64,000 nucleotides of DNA. Source: Methylobacterium persicinum. GTDB lineage: Bacteria > Pseudomonadota > Alphaproteobacteria > Rhizobiales > Beijerinckiaceae. The position numbers and the translations under genes were made by a program. Location of the stretch: NCBI RefSeq assembly GCF_022179525.1, contig NZ_BPQX01000031.1:1-64000 (forward strand). Reading direction: 5' to 3'. This document shows, in pieces, positions 1 to 9,480 of the stretch (position 1 is its first letter; every line of letters starts with the position of its first letter). The notes under the pieces are model-generated. The model searched no databases, was not told the origin of the DNA, and saw nothing but the letters and a program-made list of their open reading frames with translations.

Positions 1-495
1 TACGAGCCGGCCGAGTCGACGACCGCCACCTTCGGGGGGAACTCGAACTGGCGCGGTCCTGTCTGGATGCCGATCAACATCCTCCTGATCGAGGCGCTGG
101 ATCGCTTCGGGGCCTTCTATGGCGACGACACCCGCTTCGAATGCCCGACCGGTTCGGGCCATTTTCTCAGCCTCCCCGAGATCGCGGACGAGTTGAGCCG
201 GCGCCTCTGCGCCCTGTTCCTGCGGGGACCGGACGGCCGCCGCCCGGTCCTCGCGTCCTACGGTGAACTCGCCGACGATCCTCACCTGCGCGACTGCATC
301 CCGTTCCACGAATATTTCAACGGCGATACCGGTGCGGGGCTCGGCGCGATGCATCAGACGGGCTGGACGGGCTTGGTCGCCCTGCTCCTCAGGCCCGGAC
401 GCCTCGCGACGACGCCGGCCGCCCGCACCATCCCCACTTCAGGGCATGCGTCCCCGACCCCGGCCGGCATGGATCCCGACAGTCCCCGCCATTGA
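1..495 (+). CDS. GH63/MGH1-like glucosidase, C-terminal part (5' truncated by window edge)
   Basis: The reading frame is open from the first base and ends at 495, so only about the last 164 residues are present. The segment GNSNWRGPVWMP near the beginning is typical of the (alpha/alpha)6-barrel of GH63 and MGH1-like glycoside hydrolases, where it lines the active-site cleft. The later GDTGAGLGAMHQTGWTGLVA fits the end of the same barrel. Bacterial members are usually 800-900 residues and are annotated as glucosidases acting on alpha-glucosides; the substrate cannot be judged from this fragment. The last 25 or so residues are Pro/Thr-rich and look like a disordered tail. Family assignment is fairly sure, substrate is not. 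Confidence 0.75.
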   Translation, partial: YEPAESTTATFGGNSNWRGPVWMPINILLIEALDRFGAFYGDDTRFECPTGSGHFLSLPEIADELSRRLCALFLRGPDGRRPVLASYGELADDPHLRDCIPFHEYFNGDTGAGLGAMHQTGWTGLVALLLRPGRLATTPAARTIPTSGHASPTPAGMDPDSPRH

Positions 496-637
496 TCTGC
501 CTCAAGATCGATCCGGCAGGGAGGGCTAGGCTCGAGGGGCGATCGAAAAGAGCCTTCGGAGGACGCCGCGCGGCTGCGACCGCCCCGGCAGGCTCGCGCG
601 ATCGCCGGGGCGGCTTTCTCGGTGACGGGAGAGGACC

Positions 638-2416
638 ATGTGCTTTGCCTGCAGTCCTTTCGCCGGGGCCCTCGCGGACGCCGTATCCCGCCGCGTGCTC
701 CTGAAGCACGCCTTCGCCGGGGTCGCATCGGCCGGCTTGGCGGGAGTGACCCGGCGCTTCGTGTGCAGCCCGGCCGAGGCGGCTTCGGAGGGGGCCGACA
801 CGCTCTTCAGCGGTGGCCCGATCGTCACCATCGACGACGCGCGGCCGACCGCCGAGGCCATCCTCGTCCGTGGCGGGAGGATCGTCGCCGTCGGCGCCCG
901 CGCCGATGTCGAAAGACAGGCCAGCGGCCCCGTCAGGACCGTCGATCTCCAGGGCAAGGCGCTGCTCCCGGGTTTCGTCGATCCGCACGGGCACGTGGTC
1001 ATGGTCGGGTTGCAGGCGCTCGCGGCGAACCTGCTGCCGGCGCCCGACGGGGCGGGCAACGATATCCCGGCGCTGCAACGCATCCTGCGGGACTGGATCG
1101 TCGGGAACAGCAGGATCATCGATCGTTACGGCGTCATCATCGGGTTCGGCTACGACGACTCCCAGTTGAGGGAACAGCGCCACCCGACCCGCGCCGACCT
1201 CGACGCCGTCTCGTCCGACGTCCCGATCGTGATCGTCCACCAGTCGGGCCATCTCGGGAGCCTCAACGGCAAGGCGCTGGATCGGGTGGGCGTGACCAGG
1301 GACACGCCCGATCCGCCCGGCGGCGCCTTCCGCCGCGGGGCCGACGGCGCGACCCCGAACGGGGTCTGCGAGGAGGCCGCGTTCTTCACCGCGATCAGCA
1401 CGCTTCTCGGCCGCCTCGACCGGCAAGCCTATCTCGACATGATCAAGGCGGGGGCCGCCTTCTACGCCTCCTTCGGGTACACGACCGTTCAGGAGGGCCG
1501 GGCCATGCCCGGCAGCGCCACGATGCTCGCGCAGGCGGGCGAGGCCGGGCTGCTCGATGTCGACGTCGTTGTCTATCCCGACGTCTTCCAATCCCTGAAG
1601 GAGGCCGCGCCCTCGCGCGACTACACGCACCACGTCCGCATCGGCGGCGTGAAGGCGACCATCGACGGCTCGCCGCAGGGCAAGACGGCGTTCCTCTCGC
1701 AGCCCTACTACAAGCCGCCCGACGGGAAGGGCCCGGACTACCGCGGCTACGCGGCGATCACCAAGGAGCAGATCGTCGGCGCCGTCGATCTCGCCTTCGC
1801 CAACGGCTGGCAGATCCTGACCCACGCCAACGGCGACGCGGCGGTCGACTGGCTGATCGAGGCGGTCGCGGCGGGGACCGCCAAGCATGGCCCCGGCGAC
1901 CGACGCGCGGTCCTGGACCACGGCCAGACGACGCGGCTCGACCAGTTGCCCAAGCTGAAGGAGCTGGCCATCCTGCCGTCCTTCTTCCCCATGCACACCT
2001 ATTACTGGGGCGACTGGCACCGCGATTCGGTTCTGGGGCCGGAGCGGGCTGCGCGGATCTCGCCCTGCCGCTCGGCACGGACCCTCGGCCTGATCTTCAC
2101 GACCCATCACGATGCGCCGGTCGCCAACCCGGACTCGATCCGCGTGCTGTCGGCCACCGTGACCCGCGTGACGCGCTCCGGCCATGTGCTCGGCCCCGAG
2201 GAACGTGTCGATACGCTGACCGCGCTCAAAGCCATGACGCTCTGGCCGGCCATCCAGTATTTCGAAGAGGCGGACAAGGGCACGATCACGCCCGGCAAGC
2301 TCGCCGACTTCGTGGTCCTGAGCGAAAACCCCCTCGCGGTGAAGCCCGAGGATCTGATCACGCTCAAGGTCGTCGAAACGATCAAGGAAGGGAAGAGCAT
2401 CCACCGATCGACCTGA
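638..2416 (+). CDS. YtcJ-like exported amidohydrolase (amidohydrolase_3 family)
   Basis: 592-residue metal-dependent hydrolase. The N-terminus starts MCFACS, then has a twin-arginine motif SRRVLLK and a hydrophobic stretch, suggesting Tat export of a folded metalloenzyme. The metal-binding motif DPHGH lies near residues 115-119. Further His residues occur in IVHQSGHLG, THANGDA and THHDAP, as in the TIM-barrel amidohydrolases. The C-terminal GTITPGKLADFVVLSENP is the family's beta-sandwich ending. The start is preceded by a GGGAGAGG ribosome site. It is close in layout to the amidohydrolase at 3894, and the DUF1254 gene between them suggests one operon. The substrate is unknown; family members act on N-acyl or cyclic amide compounds. 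Confidence 0.85.
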   Translation: MCFACSPFAGALADAVSRRVLLKHAFAGVASAGLAGVTRRFVCSPAEAASEGADTLFSGGPIVTIDDARPTAEAILVRGGRIVAVGARADVERQASGPVRTVDLQGKALLPGFVDPHGHVVMVGLQALAANLLPAPDGAGNDIPALQRILRDWIVGNSRIIDRYGVIIGFGYDDSQLREQRHPTRADLDAVSSDVPIVIVHQSGHLGSLNGKALDRVGVTRDTPDPPGGAFRRGADGATPNGVCEEAAFFTAISTLLGRLDRQAYLDMIKAGAAFYASFGYTTVQEGRAMPGSATMLAQAGEAGLLDVDVVVYPDVFQSLKEAAPSRDYTHHVRIGGVKATIDGSPQGKTAFLSQPYYKPPDGKGPDYRGYAAITKEQIVGAVDLAFANGWQILTHANGDAAVDWLIEAVAAGTAKHGPGDRRAVLDHGQTTRLDQLPKLKELAILPSFFPMHTYYWGDWHRDSVLGPERAARISPCRSARTLGLIFTTHHDAPVANPDSIRVLSATVTRVTRSGHVLGPEERVDTLTALKAMTLWPAIQYFEEADKGTITPGKLADFVVLSENPLAVKPEDLITLKVVETIKEGKSIHRST

Positions 2417-2472
2417 GCACGGCAGGCCGTCGCGGGATGCGGGACGCCTCAATCCCATCGAAGGGGACAGCG

Positions 2473-3861
2473 ATGCGCGTTCGAGCCTTGCCCCGTCTCG
2501 CGGTCATGATCGCCGCGATGGTCGCCGTCCCGGCGCTCACGGGTCGTGCGCAGGAGACCAAGCCCGACTGGCGGGAGATGTACGCCTATTCGCTCGGCGT
2601 CCAGGCCTACATCTATACGTCTCCCTGGTCTTACATGACCGAACAACGGTGGAACCGGAGCGCCGATGTCGGACATCAGGCGAACCGGCTGTTCCATTTC
2701 CGCGAACTGAAGGACGCGAGCCATGTGGATGGCGGCTCGCCCAACAACGACACCCTCTATTCGCGTTCGTGGTTATCCCTGAAGGACGGGCCCATCGTCC
2801 TCAGCGTACCGGCCATTTCGGACCGGTATCACTCGGTCGAGCTGACCGACTACATGGATGACAACTTCGCCTATGTCGGCACGCGCACGACCGGCGACGG
2901 GGCCGGCCACTTCGCCATCATCGGCCCAGGCTGGACGGGCCCGCTGCCGGCCGGCGTGACCGCGCTCCCGCCCTCGCCGACCCCCTGGGCGTTCCTCCAG
3001 GTGCGCACCGCCGTCAGGGATGCCGCCGACCTGCCGGCGGTCCACGCCATCCAGGACGGGTACACGCTGACGCCCCTCTCCCAATGGGGACACGCCCATC
3101 CCGCTCCTCCGCCGGGCGCCGGGATCTGGGAGCCGTTCGACCGGCACGCCGACCCGCTCAACGAGTGGCGAACGATCGATCGGGCCATGCGCGAAGTGCC
3201 CGCCGACCCGCGCGATGGGGATATGCTCCAGTCCTTCGCCCGTATCGGCGTGGGGCCCGGCCTCGATCCCGACGCGCTCGATCCAAGCACCAAACGCGGG
3301 CTGGCGCGGGCCGCCATCGACGGGCGAACGATCATCAATGCAGCATTCGCGGCCGGCTACCGGCAGACGAACGTCAACGGCTGGAACTATCCGCCCCCTG
3401 AAACGGGGAGAATGACGCAAACCCGCGACTGGCTCCTGCGGGCGCTTCAACCGGCCGCCGGCTTCAACGCCAACGACCCGGTCGAGGCGACCTATCTCAA
3501 CGCGTCGGTCGATGGCGACGGAAGGATGCTATCCGGCAACCATCGCTACGTCATCCATTTCGGTAAGGGCGCCGAACCCAAGGTCGAGGCGTTCTGGTCG
3601 ATCACGATGTACAATCTCAAGTACAATCTCGTCGCCAACCCGATCGACCGTTACTCGCTGGGTGACCGCAGCGGGATGAAGCACGACGCCGATGGCGGGC
3701 TGACGATCTATGTGCAGACGACTTCGCCGGGCGGGGACAAGGACAGCAACTGGCTGCCTGCGCCGGACGAACCGTTCTTCCTTTTACTTCGCACGTATCT
3801 GCCCGGCGACGACATCCTGAAGCAGACGTGGCAGCCCCCGAAGATCTCGCGCGTCGATTGA
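2473..3861 (+). CDS. DUF1254/DUF1214 domain exported protein
   Basis: 462-residue protein with a cleavable signal peptide (MRVRALPRLAVMIAAMVAVPALTGRAQ). The N-terminal part with SLGVQAYIYTSPW and the stretch NNDTLYSRSWLSLKDGPIVLSVP matches the DUF1254 domain. The C-terminal part with FWSITMYN, YSLGDRS and NWLPAP matches DUF1214. The two domains normally occur together in secreted proteins of uncharacterised function; none of the family's residues is an obvious catalytic centre. The ATG follows AAGGGGACAGCG. The gene lies 56 bp after one Tat amidohydrolase and 32 bp before another, so all three are probably co-transcribed and act in the periplasm. Confidence 0.85.
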   Translation: MRVRALPRLAVMIAAMVAVPALTGRAQETKPDWREMYAYSLGVQAYIYTSPWSYMTEQRWNRSADVGHQANRLFHFRELKDASHVDGGSPNNDTLYSRSWLSLKDGPIVLSVPAISDRYHSVELTDYMDDNFAYVGTRTTGDGAGHFAIIGPGWTGPLPAGVTALPPSPTPWAFLQVRTAVRDAADLPAVHAIQDGYTLTPLSQWGHAHPAPPPGAGIWEPFDRHADPLNEWRTIDRAMREVPADPRDGDMLQSFARIGVGPGLDPDALDPSTKRGLARAAIDGRTIINAAFAAGYRQTNVNGWNYPPPETGRMTQTRDWLLRALQPAAGFNANDPVEATYLNASVDGDGRMLSGNHRYVIHFGKGAEPKVEAFWSITMYNLKYNLVANPIDRYSLGDRSGMKHDADGGLTIYVQTTSPGGDKDSNWLPAPDEPFFLLLRTYLPGDDILKQTWQPPKISRVD

Positions 3862-3893
3862 GAAGGGTGGGGTGGACCGGGGAGGAGACGGCG

Positions 3894-5768
3894 ATGTGCA
3901 TGATCTGCAGCTCGGCGATGGCCGCCGCCTTCACGGCTCTCAGCGCCACATCGCGCAGGTCTTTCCTGGGCAGCGCCGCCGCGGCGGCCGGCGTCTTCGT
4001 CGCCGAGGCGGTCGGACCCGCCGGCATCGGGCCTGCTTTGGCCGACGGCTCCCTGAACGGCGTTCTGGAAGGCGATCTGCCGAGGGACGGCGGCAAGGCG
4101 AACCCAGCCACCACGATCTTCACCGCGAAGGCCGTCATCACCATGGAGCGGGAAAATCCAAGAGCATGGGCGGTGGCCGTGCAGGGCAAGACGATCGTCG
4201 CGGCCGGGTCGCTCGAACAGGTCAAGGCGGCCCTCGGCGACCGGCCCTCCACGATCGACGACACCTTCGCCGATCACGTGATCCTGCCCGGCTTCATCGA
4301 CCAGCATCTGCATCCGATCCTGGGCGCGCTGACGCTCGCCGTGGAGGTGATCGCGCCGGAGGATTGGCCCATGCCGGGGCGGACCTTCAAGGCCGCCACG
4401 ACGCCGGAGGAGTACAGGTCCCGGCTCCGGTCGGCGGAGGCCGCCCTCAAGGATCCCGGGGAATGGCTCCTGTCATGGGGCTATCATCCGCTGTGGCACG
4501 GGCCGCTGATGCGCGCCGACCTCGACGGGGTGAGCGAGGCGCGGCCCATCGCGATCTGGCAGCGCTCCTGCCACGAATTCACCCTGAACTCCGCCGCGAT
4601 CACGGCGCTGGGCATCCGTGAAGACGCGACACGGGGCAAGGGTGAGTGGAGCCGGCAGGTCGATTTCGCCAACGGTCATTTCTGGGAAGGCGGCCTGAAT
4701 TTCATGATCGGCCCGATGCTGAAGGTTCTGGCGACGCCCGAACGCCTTCGCTCCGGCCTCCGGCAGATGGTCGCCTACCTGCACGCCAACGGCGTGACCG
4801 CCTATAACGAACCGGGCGCGCTCTACACGCCCGACATGTGGACGATCTACGAGGCGATCCTCGGCGCGCCCACGACGCCGATGTACGCCACCTTCCTCGC
4901 GGACGGACGGGGCATTCCCGACCGGGTCGGCCTCGCCCGGGCCCTGGAGGCGACGGAGGCGCAGATCGCGGTATCGCCGGCCGGCCCGGGCAAGAAGCTG
5001 ATGTTCTTCCCAAAACAGATCAAGCTCTTCGCCGACGGCGCAATCATCTCACAGCTGATGCAGATGAAAGACGGGTATCTCGACGGCCACAAGGGCGAAT
5101 GGATCATGCCGCCTGGGCAACTGGAAGAGCGCGCCCGCCTCTACTGGAACGCGGGCTATCAGATCCATGTGCATGTCAACGGCGACCTCGGGCTGGAAGT
5201 GCTCTTGAACGTCCTCGAAAAGCTGATGGCCGAGAACCCGCGCGCCGACCATCGCACGGTGATCGTCCATTTCGCCAACTCCACCGACGAGCAGGTCGCG
5301 CGGATCGCCCGGCTCGGCGCCATCGTCAGCGCCAATCCGTATTATCCGGTGGGCTTTGCCGACAAATACGGGGAGAGCGGCCTCGGGCCGGAGCGCGCCG
5401 ACGTCATGGTCCGGGCGAGATCGGTCCTCGATCACGCCATCCCCTTCTCCCTCCATTCGGACCTGCCGATGGCCCCCGCGGCGCCCCTCGCCCTGGCCTG
5501 GTACGCCGTCAACCGCCTCACGCCTTCGGGCCGCGTGGCCGGACCGGAGCAGAGGATCGACGTCGATGCGGCGCTGCGGGCCGTGACCATCGAGGCGGCC
5601 TATTCCTGGCGGCAGGAGGACAGGATCGGCAGCATCGCGCCGGGCAAGGTCGCCAACTTCACGGTGCTCCACGACGATCCCTACGCCGTCGATCCGATGA
5701 AGCTCAGAGATATCCCGGTCTGGGGCACCGTCTTCGAGGGGGTCGTGTTCCCTGTCGTACGCGCTTAG
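3894..5768 (+). CDS. YtcJ-like exported amidohydrolase, second paralogue
   Basis: 624-residue amidohydrolase. I chose the ATG at 3894 because it follows GGGGAGGAGACGGCG. The upstream in-frame ATG at 3828 lies inside the preceding gene. The start MCMICSS followed by the Tat motif SRRSFLG mirrors the paralogue at 638. The metal motif FIDQHLHP is at residues 135-141; other candidate ligands are in HVHVNGD, VIVHFAN and FSLHSDLP. The C-terminal GSIAPGKVANFTVLHDDP is the usual family signature. The two paralogues flank a DUF1254 gene, which argues for one shared periplasmic pathway. Substrate unknown. Confidence 0.85.
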   Translation: MCMICSSAMAAAFTALSATSRRSFLGSAAAAAGVFVAEAVGPAGIGPALADGSLNGVLEGDLPRDGGKANPATTIFTAKAVITMERENPRAWAVAVQGKTIVAAGSLEQVKAALGDRPSTIDDTFADHVILPGFIDQHLHPILGALTLAVEVIAPEDWPMPGRTFKAATTPEEYRSRLRSAEAALKDPGEWLLSWGYHPLWHGPLMRADLDGVSEARPIAIWQRSCHEFTLNSAAITALGIREDATRGKGEWSRQVDFANGHFWEGGLNFMIGPMLKVLATPERLRSGLRQMVAYLHANGVTAYNEPGALYTPDMWTIYEAILGAPTTPMYATFLADGRGIPDRVGLARALEATEAQIAVSPAGPGKKLMFFPKQIKLFADGAIISQLMQMKDGYLDGHKGEWIMPPGQLEERARLYWNAGYQIHVHVNGDLGLEVLLNVLEKLMAENPRADHRTVIVHFANSTDEQVARIARLGAIVSANPYYPVGFADKYGESGLGPERADVMVRARSVLDHAIPFSLHSDLPMAPAAPLALAWYAVNRLTPSGRVAGPEQRIDVDAALRAVTIEAAYSWRQEDRIGSIAPGKVANFTVLHDDPYAVDPMKLRDIPVWGTVFEGVVFPVVRA

Positions 5769-5806
5769 GGCGTTGTCCGGGACACTTGGATCACGTCATC
5801 TCCACG

Positions 5807-5896
5807 GTCATTGCGAGCGAAGCGAAGCAACCCAGGGATCCGCTCCGTTCTGAGTTGTCCCGCGGCCCTGGATTGCTTCGCTCCGCTCGCAAAGAC
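5807..5896. repeat. 90-bp interspersed inverted repeat, copy A
   Basis: The ends read GTCATTGCGAGCGAAGCGAA and, in reverse complement, GTCTTTGCGAGCGGAGCGAA, so the element folds as a long imperfect hairpin. The arms are about 30 nt, including CCAGG at their inner ends, around a variable core of about 28 nt. Exactly the same length and end structure occur at 26542 (inverted orientation) and 36429 (same orientation). It lies just after a gene end, as REP/BIME-like or MITE-like elements do. No coding potential. Confidence 0.9.
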
Positions 5897-6037
5897 GAAA
5901 AGCGCGCGATCCAGTGGTTTCCGGGCCGGCCGACGCGGACTCTCGCGCGCCGTCCTTCGGCCGCATTGTGAAGTACCTGACAGTTTGGATTAACCGCTTC
6001 GTGCCAGGGTCCGGCGGTTTCGTGGTAGGACGTCGTC

Positions 6038-8422
6038 ATGCGGTTGCGCACGCTCCTGGCCCTCGTCTTCGCGGCCGGGGCGCTGATCCTCACGTTCGCC
6101 GCCACGATCGCCGTTTCTCAGTTCGTCGCGCAGCGGGCGCAGATCCGCGCCGAAGCCCACACGGCGGAACTCGCGGAGCACCTGCGGCAGATCATCGACG
6201 TCAACATCACGGAGCGGCTCGGCGACATGGCCGTGCTGTCCGCGGTGGCGCGGACGAACGCGACCACGCCGGAGGCGCGGCGCGTCTGGGTCGACGCCTT
6301 GAGCGAGAGCTATCCTGCCTATGCCTGGATCGGCTTCGCGGACAGGAGCGGCGCCGTCGTGGCCAGCACCGGCGGCGTCCTGGAGGGTGAGAGCGTCGCG
6401 GCGCGGCCGTGGTTCCGGCAGGGCATGGAAGCCGCGTCCGTCATCGACATCCACGAAGCGAAGCTCCTCGCCACACGCCTGCCGGCCCTTCCCTCCGGCG
6501 AGCCGTGGCGATTCGTCGATGTCGCGATGCCGCTCCGCGACGCATCCGGCGCCAAGGTCGGCGTCGTCGGCGGCCACCTGAGCGTCAGCTGGATGCGCGA
6601 CATGAGCCGGGCGGCCATCGCCAGGGCGCTCAAGCGGGAGCCGAGCGTCGAGGTGCTGATCCTCGCCGGTGACGGGACCGTCGTCCTCGGCGCGGGCGAC
6701 CGGACCGGCCAGAGGATCGGCTCCGACCTGCCCGCCCTCCCGGCGCTGACGGCCGGCGCCGAACTGTCCAGCGCCCGGGGACGATGGCCCGATGGCGGAG
6801 ACTACTTCACCGGCGCGAGCCGGGGGCGACCGTCCGCCGACAAGCCGACCCTGCCGTGGACCGTCCTGGTTCGTCAGCGCGTCGAGGTGGCGAAGGCCAT
6901 CTCAGACCCGATCATCAACCGCCTGATGCTCGGGGGTGCGGCGTTCTCGCTGCTCTTCGCCCTGCTGGGCTGGTGGGCCGCCGAACGCTTGGCCGATCCC
7001 CTCCGCGCCCTCGCCAGGGCCGCGGGCGACGTCAGCAATGCCCCCGCCGACGCCCGGTTGCCCAAGCCGAGGGGGTACCTCGAGATCTCCGAACTGACGG
7101 GGGCGCTGACCGGATTGCTCGTGCGCCTGAGCGAGCGTGACCGGGCCCTCGAGCAAGCCAATGCGGACTTGGAGGGGCGTGTCGCGGCCCGGACGATGGA
7201 ACTGGCCGAGGCCTGCGACCGGGCCGAGGCGGCCCAGTCCCGCGCCGAAGCCGGCGAGCGGGCCAAGAGCGACTTCCTGGCGACGATGAGCCACGAGGTG
7301 CGTACGCCCCTGAACGCCATCGTCGGCTTCGGCGACCTCCTCCGCGACGATCACAGCCTCACCCCGGGCCAGAGGCGCTGCATCGAGCAGATGCGCGTCG
7401 GGTGCGAGGTCCTGACGACGGTGGTCAACGACATCCTCGATTACGCCCGCATCGAAGCGGATGGCGTCACGCTCGAGGCCGCTCCGTTCTCGCCGCACGG
7501 CCTCGTGGAGGAGACCGTCGCTTTGGTTGCGGGCACCGCCGAGCGCAAGGGTCTAGACCTGCGCATGGTGGGCGACGCGGCGGACGACCGTCCCGTGATC
7601 GGCGACAAGAACCGGCTTCGCCAAGTGCTGCTCAACCTCGTCAACAACGCGGTCAAGTTCACGCAGCAGGGGTCCGTGACGGTGGCGATCACGCAAACGG
7701 AGGCGGCCGGGGGCAACGCCCTGCACGTCACCGTCCGCGACACCGGCATCGGTATCCCCGCCGAGGCGCAGACCCGGCTCTTCGCGCGGTTCGTGCAGGC
7801 CGACAGCAGCACCACGCGGCGGTTCGGCGGCACGGGATTGGGCCTCGCCATCGCCAAGGGGCTGATCGAGGCGATGGGCGGCACCATCGGCCTGGAGAGC
7901 CGCGACGGCGAAGGATCGACTTTCTGGTTCGATCTGGTCCTGCCCTTCGCATCCGCCGGCGAGCGCGGGCTCGAACCAACGGCCGTCGCGGCCCCGCCCG
8001 CCTCGTCCGGTTCGTCCCCGCGGCGGCCGGCGCATCTCCTGCTCGTCGAGGATGGGGCCATCAACCGCGAGATCGCCCAGATGGTCCTCGAAGCGATGGG
8101 CTACCGCGTGTCCACCGCCTGCGACGGACGGGAGGCCGTGGACATGGTCCAGGCGGAGCCGTTCGATCTGGTTCTGATGGATATCGAGATGCCTGTCATG
8201 GATGGCATCACCGCCACGAGGCTGATCCGCGGCCTCGAGGGGCAGGTCCGCGAGCTGCCGATCCTGGCCATGACGGCGCATGTCCTGCCGGAGCAGGTCC
8301 GGACCCTGATCGCGGCCGGTGTGAACGACCACGTCGGAAAGCCCTTCGACCGGGCCCATCTTCAGGCCGTCATCGAGCGCTCACTGGCCAAGGCACGCGA
8401 GCGCGCGGCTTCGGCGGCGTGA
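6038..8422 (+). CDS. Hybrid sensor histidine kinase with periplasmic cache-like sensor and C-terminal receiver
   Basis: 794-residue membrane kinase. TM1 is at residues 4-28, followed by a roughly 260-residue periplasmic region that looks like a double cache domain, then TM2 (LMLGGAAFSLLFALLGWWA) and a HAMP-like segment. A short coiled coil with many Ala/Glu/Arg leads to the HisKA domain, with the phosphorylatable His419 in MSHEVRTPLN. The ATPase domain has the N box NLVNNAVKF, the G1 box DTGIGIP and G2 GGTGLGLAIAKGL. A receiver follows, with Asp715 in LVLMDIEMPVMDG. No cognate regulator gene is adjacent, although a lone receiver protein starts about 530 bp downstream. The signal is unknown. 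Confidence 0.9.
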   Translation: MRLRTLLALVFAAGALILTFAATIAVSQFVAQRAQIRAEAHTAELAEHLRQIIDVNITERLGDMAVLSAVARTNATTPEARRVWVDALSESYPAYAWIGFADRSGAVVASTGGVLEGESVAARPWFRQGMEAASVIDIHEAKLLATRLPALPSGEPWRFVDVAMPLRDASGAKVGVVGGHLSVSWMRDMSRAAIARALKREPSVEVLILAGDGTVVLGAGDRTGQRIGSDLPALPALTAGAELSSARGRWPDGGDYFTGASRGRPSADKPTLPWTVLVRQRVEVAKAISDPIINRLMLGGAAFSLLFALLGWWAAERLADPLRALARAAGDVSNAPADARLPKPRGYLEISELTGALTGLLVRLSERDRALEQANADLEGRVAARTMELAEACDRAEAAQSRAEAGERAKSDFLATMSHEVRTPLNAIVGFGDLLRDDHSLTPGQRRCIEQMRVGCEVLTTVVNDILDYARIEADGVTLEAAPFSPHGLVEETVALVAGTAERKGLDLRMVGDAADDRPVIGDKNRLRQVLLNLVNNAVKFTQQGSVTVAITQTEAAGGNALHVTVRDTGIGIPAEAQTRLFARFVQADSSTTRRFGGTGLGLAIAKGLIEAMGGTIGLESRDGEGSTFWFDLVLPFASAGERGLEPTAVAAPPASSGSSPRRPAHLLLVEDGAINREIAQMVLEAMGYRVSTACDGREAVDMVQAEPFDLVLMDIEMPVMDGITATRLIRGLEGQVRELPILAMTAHVLPEQVRTLIAAGVNDHVGKPFDRAHLQAVIERSLAKARERAASAA

Positions 8423-8591
8423 ACCCGGTCGGGGCGGGCCGCCAAAGCCCCTGTACGAGGGCGCCGGCGCATCATCTTGGACGGATCACGACGTGAGGCC
8501 GCTCTTCACGGCGAAACGGATGTTCGGGCGAACCACGACATCCGGCGTCGCCGCAAAGCTCTCGAGCACTTGGCGTGAACCGCCGCGGGGA

Positions 8592-8843
8592 TCAGTACGA
8601 GCGCGACGTGGTGGTCGGGGCCGTCGAACCCGCCGAGGTCGGCATCGTGTTGGTCGTGGTGGCCCGGTTGGCGCGGTGATGGCCGATGGCGCAGCCGGCG
8701 GCGGCTCCCGCCACGCCGTGGCCGACCATATGACCCGCCAGACCGCCGACGACGGCACCCTTCAGACAGCCCTTGGCCTCAGCCTGTCCGACGCCGGCCA
8801 CGGCAGTCATGGCAAGGATGGAAACAACGGTCAGCACGCGCAT
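8592..8843 (-). CDS. Small exported glycine-zipper protein
   Basis: 83 residues. A clear signal peptide ends at GVGQAEA, and is followed by CLKGAVVGGLAGHMVGHGVAGAAAGCAIGHH, a Gly-every-four pattern typical of glycine-zipper domains that sit in or against the outer membrane. The tail is Thr/Ser-rich and probably disordered. Two Cys in the mature part could form a disulfide. It is antisense to the flanking plus-strand genes and looks monocistronic. No specific function is known. Confidence 0.7.
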   Translation of the reverse strand: MRVLTVVSILAMTAVAGVGQAEAKGCLKGAVVGGLAGHMVGHGVAGAAAGCAIGHHRANRATTTNTMPTSAGSTAPTTTSRSY

Positions 8844-8955
8844 GGGGAAACTCCTGGATCAATTGTGGCTTTGAAACGTAATGCGCCCGCATCCCGTTCC
8901 GCATCGGTCCGTGCGAGCGAGGATCCTTTCGTCGCCATGACCGGGAACATTGCGC

Positions 8956-9387
8956 GTGTCTGATCAGACGTCACCGGATTCTCTCTGCGCGCTCGTCGTC
9001 GATGACGATGCCCTCATCCTGATGGACGCCAGCTACATCCTCGAGGATGCGGGGTTCCATGTCCTCGACGCGATGAACGTCGTCGACGCCATGGCCGTGC
9101 TCGAGCGGCATCATGGCGAAGTCCACCTGCTGTTCACCGACGTGCACATGCCGGGCGATCTCGACGGGTTCGCCCTGGCGCGTCGGACCTCCGAGCGGTG
9201 GCCGCATATCGCGATCGTCGTCGCGTCCGGCGAAGCCAATCCCAAACCGGGGGATCTGCCCGACGGCGCGACGTTCATCGCCAAGCCGTTCAGCGCCGAG
9301 GTGGTCTACGACCATGTGAGCGAGACGATGCCCCGGGAAAAGCACCCGGCGCCCCTTCGGAAGCGCGTCTCCCGCAAGCAGTCTTGA
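8956..9387 (+). CDS. Single-domain response regulator (CheY-like receiver)
   Basis: About 143 residues consisting only of a receiver domain. It has the acidic pair in LVVDDDAL, the phosphoacceptor Asp in LLFTDVHMPGDLDG, Ser in IVVASGEAN and Lys in FIAKPFSA. No output domain follows. The start could be TTG at 8950 or GTG at 8956; I prefer GTG because the GGGA at 8943 then has normal spacing. It could relay phosphate from the hybrid kinase encoded just upstream, but this is inference from proximity. The C-terminus is basic (RKRVSRKQ). Confidence 0.8.
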   Translation: MSDQTSPDSLCALVVDDDALILMDASYILEDAGFHVLDAMNVVDAMAVLERHHGEVHLLFTDVHMPGDLDGFALARRTSERWPHIAIVVASGEANPKPGDLPDGATFIAKPFSAEVVYDHVSETMPREKHPAPLRKRVSRKQS

Positions 9388-9480
9388 TACGTGAGGGACG
9401 GCGGATTCGGACCCAGCCCCGGCGCCGTGACGCCCCGCCGGGGTGCCCGGCTGCGCGTCAGGCACGCATCGCGAAGTGGA

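Noticed and set aside
389-2458. 689-codon open frame on the minus strand
   Set aside because: It lies opposite the clear amidohydrolase gene, has no domain and an Arg/Gly/Asp-heavy composition typical of antisense frames in high-GC DNA.
622-2472. In-frame 5' extension of the DUF1254 gene over 600 codons
   Set aside because: The extension overlaps the amidohydrolase in another frame and has no family features; the signal peptide and ribosome site fix the start at 2473.
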